In this document: in pieces, positions 16,786 to 25,863 of the stretch
Numbering within the stretch: position 1 is the stretch's first letter
How the letters are laid out: each line of letters opens with the position of its first letter
Assembly (NCBI GenBank): GCA_946558465.1
Contig: CAMNTM010000014.1
Coordinates: 1 to 64,000, forward strand
Source of the DNA: an uncultured Lachnospiraceae bacterium
GTDB lineage: Bacteria; Bacillota; Clostridia; Lachnospirales; Lachnospiraceae
Length of the DNA stretch: 64,000 bases
Direction: 5' to 3'
Notes under the pieces: generated by a model
Told to the model about the DNA's origin: nothing
Seen by the model: the letters and a program-made list of their open reading frames with translations, nothing else
Databases searched by the model: none
Program-made: the position numbers and the translations under genes

Positions 16786-17832
16786 TTATTTACCGTATAT
16801 CTCAAACCGATACCCCGTCCTTTGGCAATACGTCTCCCCTGCTTTACATACTGGTCCTTCAAAATTCTTATGATGCACTGCATCCGGAAAAAACTGCGCC
16901 TCGAAGCAGGCTGAACTGCGCCTTTCATACACTGCACCACCCTTTCCCTTTTCCCCACTCAGGAAGTTTGCCGTATAAAACTGCATCCCGGGACAATCAG
17001 TATATACGCTCATCTTAATACCGCTCTCCTCGGATTCCAGGCTGGCAGTCTTACGGTATCCTTCTCCATTTACCGCAAAGTTATGGTCATAGCCCTGGCC
17101 GAACTTAAGCGCTTCATAATCCGCCTCTATATCACGTCCGATTTCCTTCGGCGTACAAAAATCCATCGGCGTATCTTTCACCGGCAGGAGCCTTCCAGTA
17201 GGAATAGACTCTGCATCCGCCTCCGTATAGACATCGGCATCTATCCATACTTTCTGCCTAAGCACGCTTCCCGCATCGTGCCCGTCCAGATTGAAATAAC
17301 TGTGGTTCGTCATATTCAGAAGTGTATCCATATCGGGCGATGCCTTATATTCAATCTGTATCTCATTTTCATCGTTCAGCGTATACGTTACGTATATTGT
17401 CACATTTCCCGGATAACCCTGATCCATGTGAGGACTGAACATGGAAAATGTAATGGAATTATTCTCTATCTCTTCCACCTTCCAAATCCGTTTTCCATAA
17501 AAATCCGGACCGCTGTGAAGACAGTTTCCATTATCATTTTTATGAAGCTCGTAAGTCTTCCCATTTAACTCAAAGACTGCTCCTTTGATTCGATTCGTAC
17601 ATCTGCCGATGACTGCTCCCATGAAAAGGGTATCCGCCTCATACTCCGCCGCACTTTCATAACCTTGTACGACATCCAGTTCTTTTCCTTCCTTATCCTT
17701 TACGATTACCGACACAAGAATTGCCCCAAAATCCGTAACCCTCATCTGCATTCCAGATGCATTTTGAAAAGTATAAAGCACTGTATTTTCTCCACTTTTT
17801 ATTCTTCCAAAATCTGTCTTCTGATATGACAT
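16786..17832 (-). CDS. galM: Aldose 1-epimerase (galactose mutarotase)
   Basis: 348 residues, the normal size. It interconverts alpha and beta anomers of aldoses such as galactose, glucose or arabinose. Family motifs are GRCTNRIKGA, HSGPDFYGKRIW, the catalytic-histidine region NMTNHSYFNL, and the catalytic-glutamate region ACFEAQFFPD. It is a single-gene unit with its own promoter and terminator, divergent from the marR-type gene. Confidence 0.93.
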   Translation of the reverse strand: MSYQKTDFGRIKSGENTVLYTFQNASGMQMRVTDFGAILVSVIVKDKEGKELDVVQGYESAAEYEADTLFMGAVIGRCTNRIKGAVFELNGKTYELHKNDNGNCLHSGPDFYGKRIWKVEEIENNSITFSMFSPHMDQGYPGNVTIYVTYTLNDENEIQIEYKASPDMDTLLNMTNHSYFNLDGHDAGSVLRQKVWIDADVYTEADAESIPTGRLLPVKDTPMDFCTPKEIGRDIEADYEALKFGQGYDHNFAVNGEGYRKTASLESEESGIKMSVYTDCPGMQFYTANFLSGEKGKGGAVYERRSSACFEAQFFPDAVHHKNFEGPVCKAGETYCQRTGYRFEIYGK

Positions 17833-17883
17833 GATGTTTCCTCCTCGTCTGCTTATTTTTAAAAATATTACCCTTATATTATT

Positions 17884-17912
17884 ATTCTAGTCTATCGCAT
17901 ATGGTTTTTCAA
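17884..17912 (-). promoter_or_regulatory. Promoter of galM
   Basis: Minus strand: TTGAAA (17907-17912), 17 bases, TAGAAT (17884-17889). The start would be near 17877, about 45 bases before the ATG. Confidence 0.75.
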
Positions 17913-17991
17913 CCTAAATTCAAGGCCCTCTTTCTTGCCGTAAAATACAACAAACTATTCTTACAGATTCCTCCCAGCTTTTAAATAATCA

Positions 17992-18035
17992 TTGACATTC
18001 ATATATCCGCGATATAGTATAGTTCTAAATAGAAC
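17992..18035 (+). promoter_or_regulatory. Promoter and probable autoregulatory operator of the marR-tauE unit
   Basis: TTGACA (17992-17997), 17 bases, TAGTAT (18015-18020). Directly after the -10 is the palindrome GTTCTAAATAGAAC (18022-18035), covering the expected start site. MarR proteins often bind such sites at their own promoters, so self-repression is likely. Confidence 0.75.
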
Positions 18036-18060
18036 ATTATTATCACAAGGAGGTATGCAC

Positions 18061-18501
18061 TTGTACAAAAAAATATGGGACACACAGACTCTGCTTAAGT
18101 CCGCTTACAATAAATGTATGGCCCCTGTCTGCCAGCATCATCAGCTTACGAAAATGGAACTGGCTATTCTGTTGTTTCTGGCAAATAATCCGGAATATGA
18201 TACCGCAAGCGATATTGTTGACAAAAGAAAGTTCGCCAAATCCCATGTCTCAACTTCTGTGAAATCTCTGGAAAAACGCGGTTTTCTTATAAAAAAATGC
18301 CAGGAAAATAATCGTAAGACCGTACATCTGAAGCTCTGCAGAAGCGCCTTACAGATTGTAATAGACGGACAAGCTGCACAAAAGAAATTTGGAGATTTGC
18401 TTTTCCAGAATTTTACAGATAAGGACATCAAAAAAGCATGGCAGCTTTTTTCTATGTGCATCCAGAATATAGAACATTTTTTATCGGAGGACTACGTATG
18501 A
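18061..18501 (+). CDS. MarR-family transcriptional regulator
   Basis: 146 residues from a TTG start. The winged helix includes LTKMELAILLFLANNPE and KFAKSHVSTSVKSLEKRGFL, typical MarR. The SD AAGGAGG is one base from an in-frame ATG at 18055, too close for initiation, but eight bases from TTG at 18061. Its stop overlaps the ATG of the TauE/SafE gene (ATGA), so the two are translated together and the exporter is probably the regulated function. Confidence 0.85.
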   Translation: MYKKIWDTQTLLKSAYNKCMAPVCQHHQLTKMELAILLFLANNPEYDTASDIVDKRKFAKSHVSTSVKSLEKRGFLIKKCQENNRKTVHLKLCRSALQIVIDGQAAQKKFGDLLFQNFTDKDIKKAWQLFSMCIQNIEHFLSEDYV

Positions 18502-19265
18502 TTTACAAAATTATTGTCTGCTTTATCGCCGGCATGGGGGCCGGACTCGGTACAGGATTCGCCGGCATGAGCGCAGCAGCAGTCATCAGTCCCATGCTGA
18601 TTACATTTCTTGGACTTCCTGCCTACGAGGCAGTCGGAATTGCTTTGGCAAGCGACGTACTCGCAAGCGCTGTAAGTGCTTATACTTACGGAAAAAATAA
18701 GAATCTTGACATCCGAAACGGACTGGTCATGATGCTTACCGTACTTTTATTTACTCTGTTCGGAAGCTGGATTGCAAGTATGGTTCCAAACACAACGATG
18801 GGAAGTTTTTCTGTCTTCATGACCTTCCTTCTCGGCATTAAATTCATCGTAAAGCCTGTTATGACTACAAAGGAGAGTATGGCTTCTGCCGACCCGAAGA
18901 AACGTCTCGTGCAGTCTGTCTTCTGTGGTACGCTCATCGGCTTTATCTGCGGCTTCATCGGCGCCGGAGGCGGTATGATGATGCTTCTTGTCCTGACAAG
19001 TGTGTTGGGATATGAACTGAAAACCGCTGTCGGTACCAGCGTATTTATTATGGCCTTTACTGCATTCACCGGCTCAGCCAGTCATTTTTTGATTGACGGC
19101 ATGCCAGATATCTGGTGCTTCCTTCTATGTGTTATCTTCACACTTCTCTGGGCAAGGCTTGCTGCGAAATTTGCAAATAAGGCAAGCGCCATTGTTTTAA
19201 ACCGGGTCACCGGAGCTGTCCTGGTTGTGCTGGGACTTGGCATTATGAGTGTAAAGCTTCTGTAA
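18498..19265 (+). CDS. TauE/SafE-family membrane permease
   Basis: 255 residues, almost entirely hydrophobic. It has the internal duplication of the family: GTGFAGMSAAAVISP in the first half and GFIGAGGGMMMLLVL in the second. Members are linked to export of sulfite, sulfoacetate or other organic anions, but the substrate here is unknown. The ATG at 18498 has CGGAGG upstream; the frame is open 20 codons further into marR without support. Confidence 0.88.
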   Translation: MIYKIIVCFIAGMGAGLGTGFAGMSAAAVISPMLITFLGLPAYEAVGIALASDVLASAVSAYTYGKNKNLDIRNGLVMMLTVLLFTLFGSWIASMVPNTTMGSFSVFMTFLLGIKFIVKPVMTTKESMASADPKKRLVQSVFCGTLIGFICGFIGAGGGMMMLLVLTSVLGYELKTAVGTSVFIMAFTAFTGSASHFLIDGMPDIWCFLLCVIFTLLWARLAAKFANKASAIVLNRVTGAVLVVLGLGIMSVKLL

Positions 19266-19322
19266 TACTGCATGCCGGCCAATAATCCGGAACCTTTATT
19301 TTATATCTGTAACCCATGCACC

Positions 19323-19688
19323 TTATATTTCCCGGACTTCTTTTGTTACAACCACCTCTGTTTTTGTGCCTGCGATATTCTTAGCTGCCACATCCTTGAT
19401 GTGCACAGGTGCTTTTACTGTAATTTTCTTTATCTCTTCCATACATGCGGCGATTTTATCTTTGGGAACCGGATCCTTTGTCTTGACTGAGACTACCCCC
19501 TGCTCACCGCCGATCACTTTTATCGTGGAGGTCACGACTCTCACAGGATTCGTTACTTCATTTCTCGCATAGACTTCTCCGCGTTTACACGTATTTCCAC
19601 TGATACTGATTATATCTGCTCCCTCCACTTCAACCTGCAGGGAACAGCCCAGCGGACAATTGATACATATGAATTTATGAAGCTCCAT
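19323..19688 (-). CDS. DUF1667 protein of the glycerol-3-phosphate oxidation operon
   Basis: 121 residues. Four cysteines (CINCPLGC near the N-terminus and NTCKRG near residue 34) could hold an iron-sulfur cluster or zinc, as in the N-terminal part of molybdopterin oxidoreductases. DUF1667 proteins are regularly encoded next to GlpA-like and GlpB-like flavoproteins in Clostridia, as here. It is the last gene of the operon, 9 bases after the flavoprotein gene. Its exact role, probably electron transfer, is inferred. Confidence 0.85.
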   Translation of the reverse strand: MELHKFICINCPLGCSLQVEVEGADIISISGNTCKRGEVYARNEVTNPVRVVTSTIKVIGGEQGVVSVKTKDPVPKDKIAACMEEIKKITVKAPVHIKDVAAKNIAGTKTEVVVTKEVREI

Positions 19689-19697
19689 TTCTACTCT

Positions 19698-21056
19698 TTA
19701 TGCCTCCTCCATCTGTTCCTCTATCCTAATGGTTATGGTCTTAATTTCCGGAAATTCCCGGAGCTTTTCCCGGCTAAGCATAATGCTTTCCATCTCCCCA
19801 GGCGCCATAATCAGGCGTTTTTTCTGCACAATACATCTCTCTCCGAAATATACACCGACGCTGCATCTGTGAAAGATGCTCCTTACCCGGAATCGAACCG
19901 TCACCTGCTCCGGCATCCTGGCCGGACTTATTTTCTGGGGAACCGTATAGCTTACACCGCTTTCCGGTATAAGACGAATCTCTCTTATTAACTCAGCCGG
20001 ACGGCTGCTTTTATCCTCTTTTCTATATACGGCCGATTGACCGTTTTTACCTTCTTTTATACATTCTACCGGCTGGCTGGCTTTACTTTCTTTTATATAT
20101 TGCGCCGCATATTTCCCGGCAAGCTCTGCTTCCTCTGACACATAATCCACAAGATCATGCACATGAAGCACATTACCGCATGCAAAAATCCCCTCCGACG
20201 TAGTTTCCAGGCTTTCATTTACCTCCGGTCCCTTTGTTGACGGGTCCAGCACGATACCGCAGTCTTTGGACAGTTCATTTTCCGGAATAAGCCCAACAGA
20301 CAAAAGAAGCGTATCGCAGGATATCTCCTCCTCGGTTCCTGGAATGGGTCTTCCCTTCTCGTCTACTTCTGCAAGTGTTATCCCTTCCAAGCGTTCTTTT
20401 CCCCAAATTCTAACTACAGTATGACTGAGCATTAAGGGAATTCCATAATCATCCAGACACTGCACGATGTTGCGCTTCAGACCGCTGGAATAGGGCATAA
20501 GCTCCGCCACTGCCTTCACGCTGGCACCCTCCAGTGTCATCCGTCTTGCCATAATAAGCCCGATATCCCCGGAGCCCAAAATAACAACCTCTTTTCCCGG
20601 CATATATCCTTCTATGTTCACAAGACGCTGGGCTGTTCCGGCAGAAAAAATACCTGCAGGGCGGTATCCCGGAATATTGAGCGCTCCTCTGGGACGTTCC
20701 CGGCAGCCCATTGCAAGAATCACCGCCTGCGCCTGGATCTCAAACATCCCGTCTGACGGATTTACAGCCGTAACCTTACGCTCTGGCGAGATGTCCAGTA
20801 CCATTGTATTAAGCCTGCATTCAATTCTAAGCTTTCTAACCTCCTGGATATAGCGATCTGCGTATTCCGGTCCCGTCAGCTCCTCCTGAAAGGTATGAAG
20901 TCCAAATCCATTGTGAATACACTGATTCAAAATCCCTCCCAGCTCCTTATCACGCTCCAGAATCAGAATACGCTCTATCCCGTTCTTTCTCGCAGATATA
21001 CCTGCCGCGAGCCCGGCAGGGCCTCCTCCTATAATTACCAGCTCATAATCTGTCAT
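19698..21056 (-). CDS. FAD/NAD(P)-dependent oxidoreductase (GlpB/HcnA-like partner)
   Basis: 452 residues. The FAD-binding motif is IIGGGPAGLAAG at the N-terminus, with a second dinucleotide fold near VVILGSGDIGLIMARR. The motif FACGNVLHVHDLVD near residue 290 closes the flavin site. Residues 325-360 contain low-complexity repeats of KE(S/G/D)K separating the catalytic part from a small C-terminal domain. Together with the upstream GlpA/GlpO-like protein and DUF1667 it probably forms a three-subunit glycerol-3-phosphate oxidoreductase. Confidence 0.85.
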   Translation of the reverse strand: MTDYELVIIGGGPAGLAAGISARKNGIERILILERDKELGGILNQCIHNGFGLHTFQEELTGPEYADRYIQEVRKLRIECRLNTMVLDISPERKVTAVNPSDGMFEIQAQAVILAMGCRERPRGALNIPGYRPAGIFSAGTAQRLVNIEGYMPGKEVVILGSGDIGLIMARRMTLEGASVKAVAELMPYSSGLKRNIVQCLDDYGIPLMLSHTVVRIWGKERLEGITLAEVDEKGRPIPGTEEEISCDTLLLSVGLIPENELSKDCGIVLDPSTKGPEVNESLETTSEGIFACGNVLHVHDLVDYVSEEAELAGKYAAQYIKESKASQPVECIKEGKNGQSAVYRKEDKSSRPAELIREIRLIPESGVSYTVPQKISPARMPEQVTVRFRVRSIFHRCSVGVYFGERCIVQKKRLIMAPGEMESIMLSREKLREFPEIKTITIRIEEQMEEA

Positions 21057-21127
21057 GATTTCTCCTCTCTACTTCCCATTTACAATACTGTCCGTCTTAA
21101 GCTCTGGTACAATAATGTACTACGACT

Positions 21128-22546
21128 CTACGGCTTCAGAAGCTTTGAATTTCCTCCGCACTTTGTAAGCTCTGTCTGACTTACCTGAAGCTCACGGGCA
21201 AGAATTTCCATCACCTTCGGAAGACAGAATCCCGACTGGCAGCGGCCCATCCCGGCTCTCGTTCTGCGCTTGATTCCGTCAATAGAGCATGCTCCCAAAG
21301 GACGTCTGGCTGCGTCGATAATTTCGCCCTCTGTAATCGACTCACAGCGGCAGATAATTCGTCCATAAGCCGGGTTTCCAGCAATCAATTTATTTCTTTC
21401 CTTTATCGGAAGTGTCCTGGGATCCAGAATTCCCTTCCTGCTTCCGTTGTAAGAGGTACTCTCCTCTAGGTTAAGCTTCTTCTGCAAAAGCTCTGCTAGC
21501 AGTACCCCGACTGCAGGCGCACTTGTAAGGCCGGGAGACTCAATTCCAGCACAATCAAAAAAGCCCGGTGCATCTTCTGCCTCGCCAATAACAAAATCCC
21601 CGCTCTCTTCATGGGCGCGCAGACCGGAAAAGGAGGTAATCACCTCTCTCATCGGAAGATTTTCTACATTTTTTCCTGCTTTTGCGGCAATCTCCTGAAG
21701 CCCTTCCTTTGTCGTGTCTACACCTTCCTTATTTTCTATATCCACTGAAGTAGGACCGACAAGCAGATTACCATGAATGGTAGGGGTTACAAGCACTCCT
21801 TTTCCATATGCTCCTGGAAGTGCAAAGATGGTTCTTGACACATGTTTTCCGGCATTTTTGTCCAACAGACAGTACTCCCCCTTCCTGGGGATAATAGAAA
21901 GCTTCCGGCCGCTTACCATATTGTGGAGCTTATCGGCATAAATTCCGGCTGCATTGATCACGCATTTTGCGTAATAGCTTCCGGTTTCTGTCTCTATACG
22001 AAAGCCTTTTTCCAATCTTTGTATATCTCTTACCTCCGTATTAAAATGAAATTCCACTCCGTTTACAGCTGCATTTTCTGCAAGCGCTATATTCATGGAG
22101 AAGGGACATACGATTCCTCCTGTGGGTGCAAATAATGCAGACTGGACATCCGCAGAAATATTAGGCTCCATTTCAAGCGTCTCTTCCCTGGAAAGAATCT
22201 GAAGCCCTTTTACACCATTTTTAACGCCTCTCTCATACAGCTCCTGAAGTCTTAGCAGCTCTTCCTTTGCTGTACAGACAACAAGAGACCCTTTTCTTAC
22301 AAACGGAAAATCCAGCTCTTTGGAAAGCAGCCCCATCCTTTCATTTCCTAAAAGATTCATTTTCGCCTTAAGAGTTCCCGGCTTTGCATCATAGCCTGCA
22401 TGCACAATCCCGCTGTTTGCCTTAGAGGTTCCGCAGCATACATCCTCTTCTTTCTCAAGAACACAAATATCCGCCTGATAACGTGACAGCTCTCTGGCCG
22501 CCGCACAGCCCGATACTCCCGCACCTATAATCACTATGTCGTACAT
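21128..22546 (-). CDS. GlpA/GlpO-like FAD-dependent glycerol-3-phosphate dehydrogenase with [2Fe-2S] domain
   Basis: 472 residues. The N-terminal DAO-type FAD motif is IIGAGVSGCAAARELSRY. The C-terminal BFD-like iron-sulfur domain has CRC near 398 and CQSGFC near 440. The substrate is inferred from the neighbouring glpP and the operon pattern; related proteins are also annotated as L-2-hydroxyglutarate oxidases. It would oxidise glycerol-3-phosphate to dihydroxyacetone phosphate. Confidence 0.85.
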   Translation of the reverse strand: MYDIVIIGAGVSGCAAARELSRYQADICVLEKEEDVCCGTSKANSGIVHAGYDAKPGTLKAKMNLLGNERMGLLSKELDFPFVRKGSLVVCTAKEELLRLQELYERGVKNGVKGLQILSREETLEMEPNISADVQSALFAPTGGIVCPFSMNIALAENAAVNGVEFHFNTEVRDIQRLEKGFRIETETGSYYAKCVINAAGIYADKLHNMVSGRKLSIIPRKGEYCLLDKNAGKHVSRTIFALPGAYGKGVLVTPTIHGNLLVGPTSVDIENKEGVDTTKEGLQEIAAKAGKNVENLPMREVITSFSGLRAHEESGDFVIGEAEDAPGFFDCAGIESPGLTSAPAVGVLLAELLQKKLNLEESTSYNGSRKGILDPRTLPIKERNKLIAGNPAYGRIICRCESITEGEIIDAARRPLGACSIDGIKRRTRAGMGRCQSGFCLPKVMEILARELQVSQTELTKCGGNSKLLKP

Positions 22547-22607
22547 AATCTCAGCTCCTTCAAATATAACCTTTAGTAAACAGCGTACAAACTAATCCAG
22601 AACAATG

Positions 22608-23180
22608 TCACAGCTCCCATACAGAGGAATTCGTACTGGAAACTGCCACAGCTCCCGCCTCCAGAGCCTCCAGCACATCCTCTTTGGTGCGGATAAGGCC
22701 GCCTGCGATAATTGGAGTATTGATCATCTTATCAATCTGCCGGATAATCTTGGGCATCACACCTGGAAGCACCTCTATTACATCTGGATGAATACTCTGC
22801 TGCTGCTTTTTTATATTTTCAAACGCCATTGAATCAATCAAGAAAATTCGAAGTACCGTAAACATATGAAACTCCTCTGCCCTCCTTATGAGAGGCGCCT
22901 TTGTAGATATGATACCATCTGCCTTCGTGCTGTATTTAATAAAGTCAACAATAATCTCCTTTGAACCCAGACCTCCGATTAAATCTACATGTACCATAGC
23001 GACCTTCCCAGCCTCTTTTATCTCATCTACAATCTTCGTGATTGTACAGATATCGCCGAATAGTACAAATACAACCTGAATTTCTTCGGATGCACAGCAT
23101 ATTTTCAATTCCTCTTTATCCTTAACTGCTGCAATAATCGGATGCGCTTCTACTGCTTCTAAAAATTTTGTATATTTCAT
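22608..23180 (-). CDS. glpP: Glycerol-3-phosphate responsive antiterminator (GlpP)
   Basis: 190 residues from an ATG with AAGGAGG (the frame is open 16 codons upstream). GlpP is a TIM-barrel RNA-binding protein that, with glycerol-3-phosphate, allows read-through of leader terminators. Typical motifs are HPIIAAVKD, FGDICTI, HVDLIGGLG, KADGIISTK and PIIAGGLI. It is the first gene of the operon. glpF and glpK are not in the window. Confidence 0.93.
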   Translation of the reverse strand: MKYTKFLEAVEAHPIIAAVKDKEELKICCASEEIQVVFVLFGDICTITKIVDEIKEAGKVAMVHVDLIGGLGSKEIIVDFIKYSTKADGIISTKAPLIRRAEEFHMFTVLRIFLIDSMAFENIKKQQQSIHPDVIEVLPGVMPKIIRQIDKMINTPIIAGGLIRTKEDVLEALEAGAVAVSSTNSSVWEL

Positions 23181-23205
23181 GCTGTGTCCTCCTTCTTCTG
23201 ATAAA

Positions 23206-23296
23206 TCTTCTGCCTGCTTCATCATCATATGCGAAACATATCTTTAAAAAATCTTCTGCCTGTTCCATTTCCATATGCAAAACATACCTTAAAAAA
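23206..23296 (-). repeat. Tandem 45/46-bp duplication in the glpP leader
   Basis: Two adjacent copies (23252-23296 and 23206-23251) share the framework TTTTTTAA(G)GTATGTTT then GCATATG and GAACAGGCAGAAGA, with about eight differences. They lie 26-116 bases upstream of the glpP ATG, within the likely leader RNA. Confidence 0.8.
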
Positions 23297-23355
23297 GCAG
23301 CTCTGTATATGTATATATACTTGTAAACCCACATGACATTCTACACATATAATTC

Positions 23356-23399
23356 AAAAAAGGTATATGAGGACAGCTTATGCCTACCCCATATACCTT
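23356..23399 (-). terminator. Terminator after the ara operon
   Basis: Minus strand: AAGGTATATGGGG pairs with CTCATATACCTT across a 15-base loop and is followed by TTTT. It lies about 80 bases after the isomerase stop and separates the ara and glp units. Confidence 0.75.
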
Positions 23400-23480
23400 C
23401 TCTCAATTCTCATCACAGGTAATATATCATTTATATCACATTTTTCCTATTAAGTCAAATTTCTTTCTTAATTCAACGAT

Positions 23481-24965
23481 TTATCCCCACGGATTCTCCG
23501 TCGGATAACGCACGCCCTTCGGCTGGTTATATCCTATCTCCTCCACTGGAACACCCACGTATTTGAATACCTCGAACAGTGCTTTTCCGTAATTACCAAA
23601 TGCAACTGCCCCGTGATGCGGATAATTTCCTTCAATTAATACATGGCGGTAGAATCTTCCCATCTCCGGAATTGCAAAGACTCCGATAGAACCAAAAGAG
23701 CGTGTAGCAACCGGAAGCACCTCGCCCTGTGCGATGTAGCCGCGCAGTATATTGTCCGCAGTACTCTGCAGGCGGAAGAAGGTGATATCTCCAGGAGCGA
23801 TATCTCCCTCCAAAGTTCCTTGTGTTACCTCCTCCGGAAGAGTTCTTGCCATAATTCTCTGGAACTTCATCTCGCAGGAAGCAAGCTTGCCGGAAGCAGT
23901 GTTTCCGCAGTGGAAGCCCATGAAAGTATCCTTGTGTGTATAGTCGTATTTTCCTTTAATCTCTGACTCATACATATCCGCAGGAACAGAATTGTTGATA
24001 TCCAGAAGCGTGACTGTATCCTGGCTAACAACTGTTCCGATAAATTCGCTGAGAGTTCCATAAATATCCACCTCACAAGATACCGGAATTCCCTGTGCCG
24101 CCAGACGGCTGTTTACGTAGCACGGCACGAAGCCGAACTGTGTCTGGAATGCCGGCCAGCATTTTCCGGCGATGGTCACATATTTACGATACCCCCTGTG
24201 CTCCTCAATCCAGTCCTTTAAGGTCAGTTCATACTGTGCAAGCTTATTTAATATCTCAGGCTTCTTATTTCCTGTGCCAAGTTCCTCTTTCATCTCCTTA
24301 ACAACTGCGGGTATCCTCTCGTCACCTGCATGCTTGTTAAATGCCTCAAACAAATCAAGCTCTGAATTTTCCTCAATCTCTACACCCAGGTTGTAAAGCT
24401 GCTTGATTGGTGCGTTGCAGGCAAGGAAATTTAACGGTCTCGGTCCAAAGCTTATAATTTTCAAATTATTAAGTCCCTCTACCGCACGTGCAATCGGAAG
24501 GAAATCATGAATCATATCTGCACATTCCTCAGCAGTTCCAACCGGATACTCCGGAATATATGCCTTAACATTACGAAGCTTTAAGTTATAGCTTGCATTG
24601 AGCATACCGCAGTATGCGTCGCCGCGGCCTTCAATCAGATTGTCGCCAGATTCCTCTGCTGCCGCTACAAACATTTTAGGCCCGTCAAAATGCTTTGCCA
24701 GAAGTGTCTCGGATATCTCCGGTCCAAAATTTCCAAGATATACGCAGAGCGCATTACAGCCTGCCTTCTTAATATCCTCAAGCGCCTGAACCATGTGAAT
24801 TTCACTTTCCACGATGCAGACAGGACATTCATAGATGTCTGTCCTGTCATATTTTGCTTTGTAAGCCTCTACCAGGGCCTTTCTCCTGTTTACAGACAGA
24901 CTTTCCGGAAAGCAGTCTCTGCTGACTGCAACGATTCCTACTTTGATTTCTGGTATATTGCTCAT
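23481..24965 (-). CDS. Second sugar isomerase of the L-fucose/L-arabinose isomerase fold
   Basis: 494 residues. It belongs to the FucI/AraA-like isomerase superfamily but is distinct from the AraA encoded 4 kb upstream in the same operon. Candidate metal-binding segments are CEVDIYG near 305 and MGFHCGNTA near 350, with HHGAVAFGNYG near the C-terminus. As AraA is also present, it probably handles another aldose-ketose pair, such as L-fucose or D-arabinose, but no substrate can be read from the sequence. It follows araD by 134 bases, which contain a degenerate 16-bp tandem repeat. Confidence 0.75.
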   Translation of the reverse strand: MSNIPEIKVGIVAVSRDCFPESLSVNRRKALVEAYKAKYDRTDIYECPVCIVESEIHMVQALEDIKKAGCNALCVYLGNFGPEISETLLAKHFDGPKMFVAAAEESGDNLIEGRGDAYCGMLNASYNLKLRNVKAYIPEYPVGTAEECADMIHDFLPIARAVEGLNNLKIISFGPRPLNFLACNAPIKQLYNLGVEIEENSELDLFEAFNKHAGDERIPAVVKEMKEELGTGNKKPEILNKLAQYELTLKDWIEEHRGYRKYVTIAGKCWPAFQTQFGFVPCYVNSRLAAQGIPVSCEVDIYGTLSEFIGTVVSQDTVTLLDINNSVPADMYESEIKGKYDYTHKDTFMGFHCGNTASGKLASCEMKFQRIMARTLPEEVTQGTLEGDIAPGDITFFRLQSTADNILRGYIAQGEVLPVATRSFGSIGVFAIPEMGRFYRHVLIEGNYPHHGAVAFGNYGKALFEVFKYVGVPVEEIGYNQPKGVRYPTENPWG

Positions 24966-25011
24966 AATTGTCTCCTTCTTTCTTTTATTTTTATTTTTTT
25001 ACTTTCTTAAA

Positions 25012-25105
25012 ATTTACCCTGCCGTTTATTTGCCTGACCATTTATCTGCCCGGCTATTTATATGTCGGGTTCTTTACTTTCCGATTCTTTTTTACCTGAT
25101 TATTT
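25012..25105. repeat. Degenerate 16-bp tandem repeat between araD and the isomerase gene
   Basis: Six adjacent units, the first four exactly 16 bp (for example ATTTGCCTGACCATTT and ATCTGCCCGGCTATTT) and the last two 15 bp. The array runs into the last codons of araD. Similarity is moderate, mainly the TTT ends and a central pyrimidine/GG core. Confidence 0.65.
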
Positions 25106-25801
25106 CCCCGGCTGTCCATAATAAGCATTCGCGCCATGCTTTCGATAATAATGCTTATCCTGAAGCTCCTGCGGAGCCGGCTTATTCTCCGGGTTCAGCC
25201 ATTCACACCGGGCTGCCATCTTCGCTACTTCTTCTAAAACGACTGCATTATGTACTGCCTCATGTGCATTCTTACCCCAGGTAAACGGGCCGTGATTCTT
25301 ACACAGCACCGCCGGAGTTGCCGCATAATCAAGCTTTTTCTGCTCAAATTCATCGGCAATCAGAACACCTGTGTTCTTCTCATATGCCTCCTCGATCTCC
25401 TCCTTCGTAAGATTTCTTACACAAGGTACCTCCCCGTACAGATAATCCGCATGTGTTGTCCCGTAGCACGGAATCCCTCTTCCTGCCTGAGCCCAGCTGG
25501 TAGCCCAGGGAGAATGTGTGTGAACAACCCCGCCGATGTCCGGGAAACGATTATATAAAACCACATGCGTCTCGGTATCGGAAGAAGGATTATACGCCCC
25601 CTCCACCTTATTTCCGTCAAGGTCCATAACTACCATATCCTCCGGTGACAATTTATCATAATCTACACCGCTTGGCTTAATGACAAAAAGTCCCTTTTCT
25701 CTGTCAATACCGCTGACATTTCCCCAGGTAAATGTTACCAGACCATAATGGGGGAGAAGCATATTTGCTTCGTATACTTCTTTTTTTAACTGCTCTAACA
25801 T
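25100..25801 (-). CDS. araD: L-ribulose-5-phosphate 4-epimerase
   Basis: 233 residues, class II aldolase/epimerase fold. It converts L-ribulose-5-phosphate to D-xylulose-5-phosphate, the last step of arabinose entry to the pentose phosphate pathway. Zinc ligands are H94 and H96 in VHTHSPWA and H170 in KNHGPFTWG; the phosphate loop GNVSG and KPSG are present. The gene lies 270 bases after araB, an unusually long gap filled with repeats. Confidence 0.95.
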   Translation of the reverse strand: MLEQLKKEVYEANMLLPHYGLVTFTWGNVSGIDREKGLFVIKPSGVDYDKLSPEDMVVMDLDGNKVEGAYNPSSDTETHVVLYNRFPDIGGVVHTHSPWATSWAQAGRGIPCYGTTHADYLYGEVPCVRNLTKEEIEEAYEKNTGVLIADEFEQKKLDYAATPAVLCKNHGPFTWGKNAHEAVHNAVVLEEVAKMAARCEWLNPENKPAPQELQDKHYYRKHGANAYYGQPGK

Positions 25802-25863
25802 ATTATTTTCTCCTTTCTCTGGATTGGCCGGATTCTGCCGGACGACTAGACGCAGCTGGTCCG

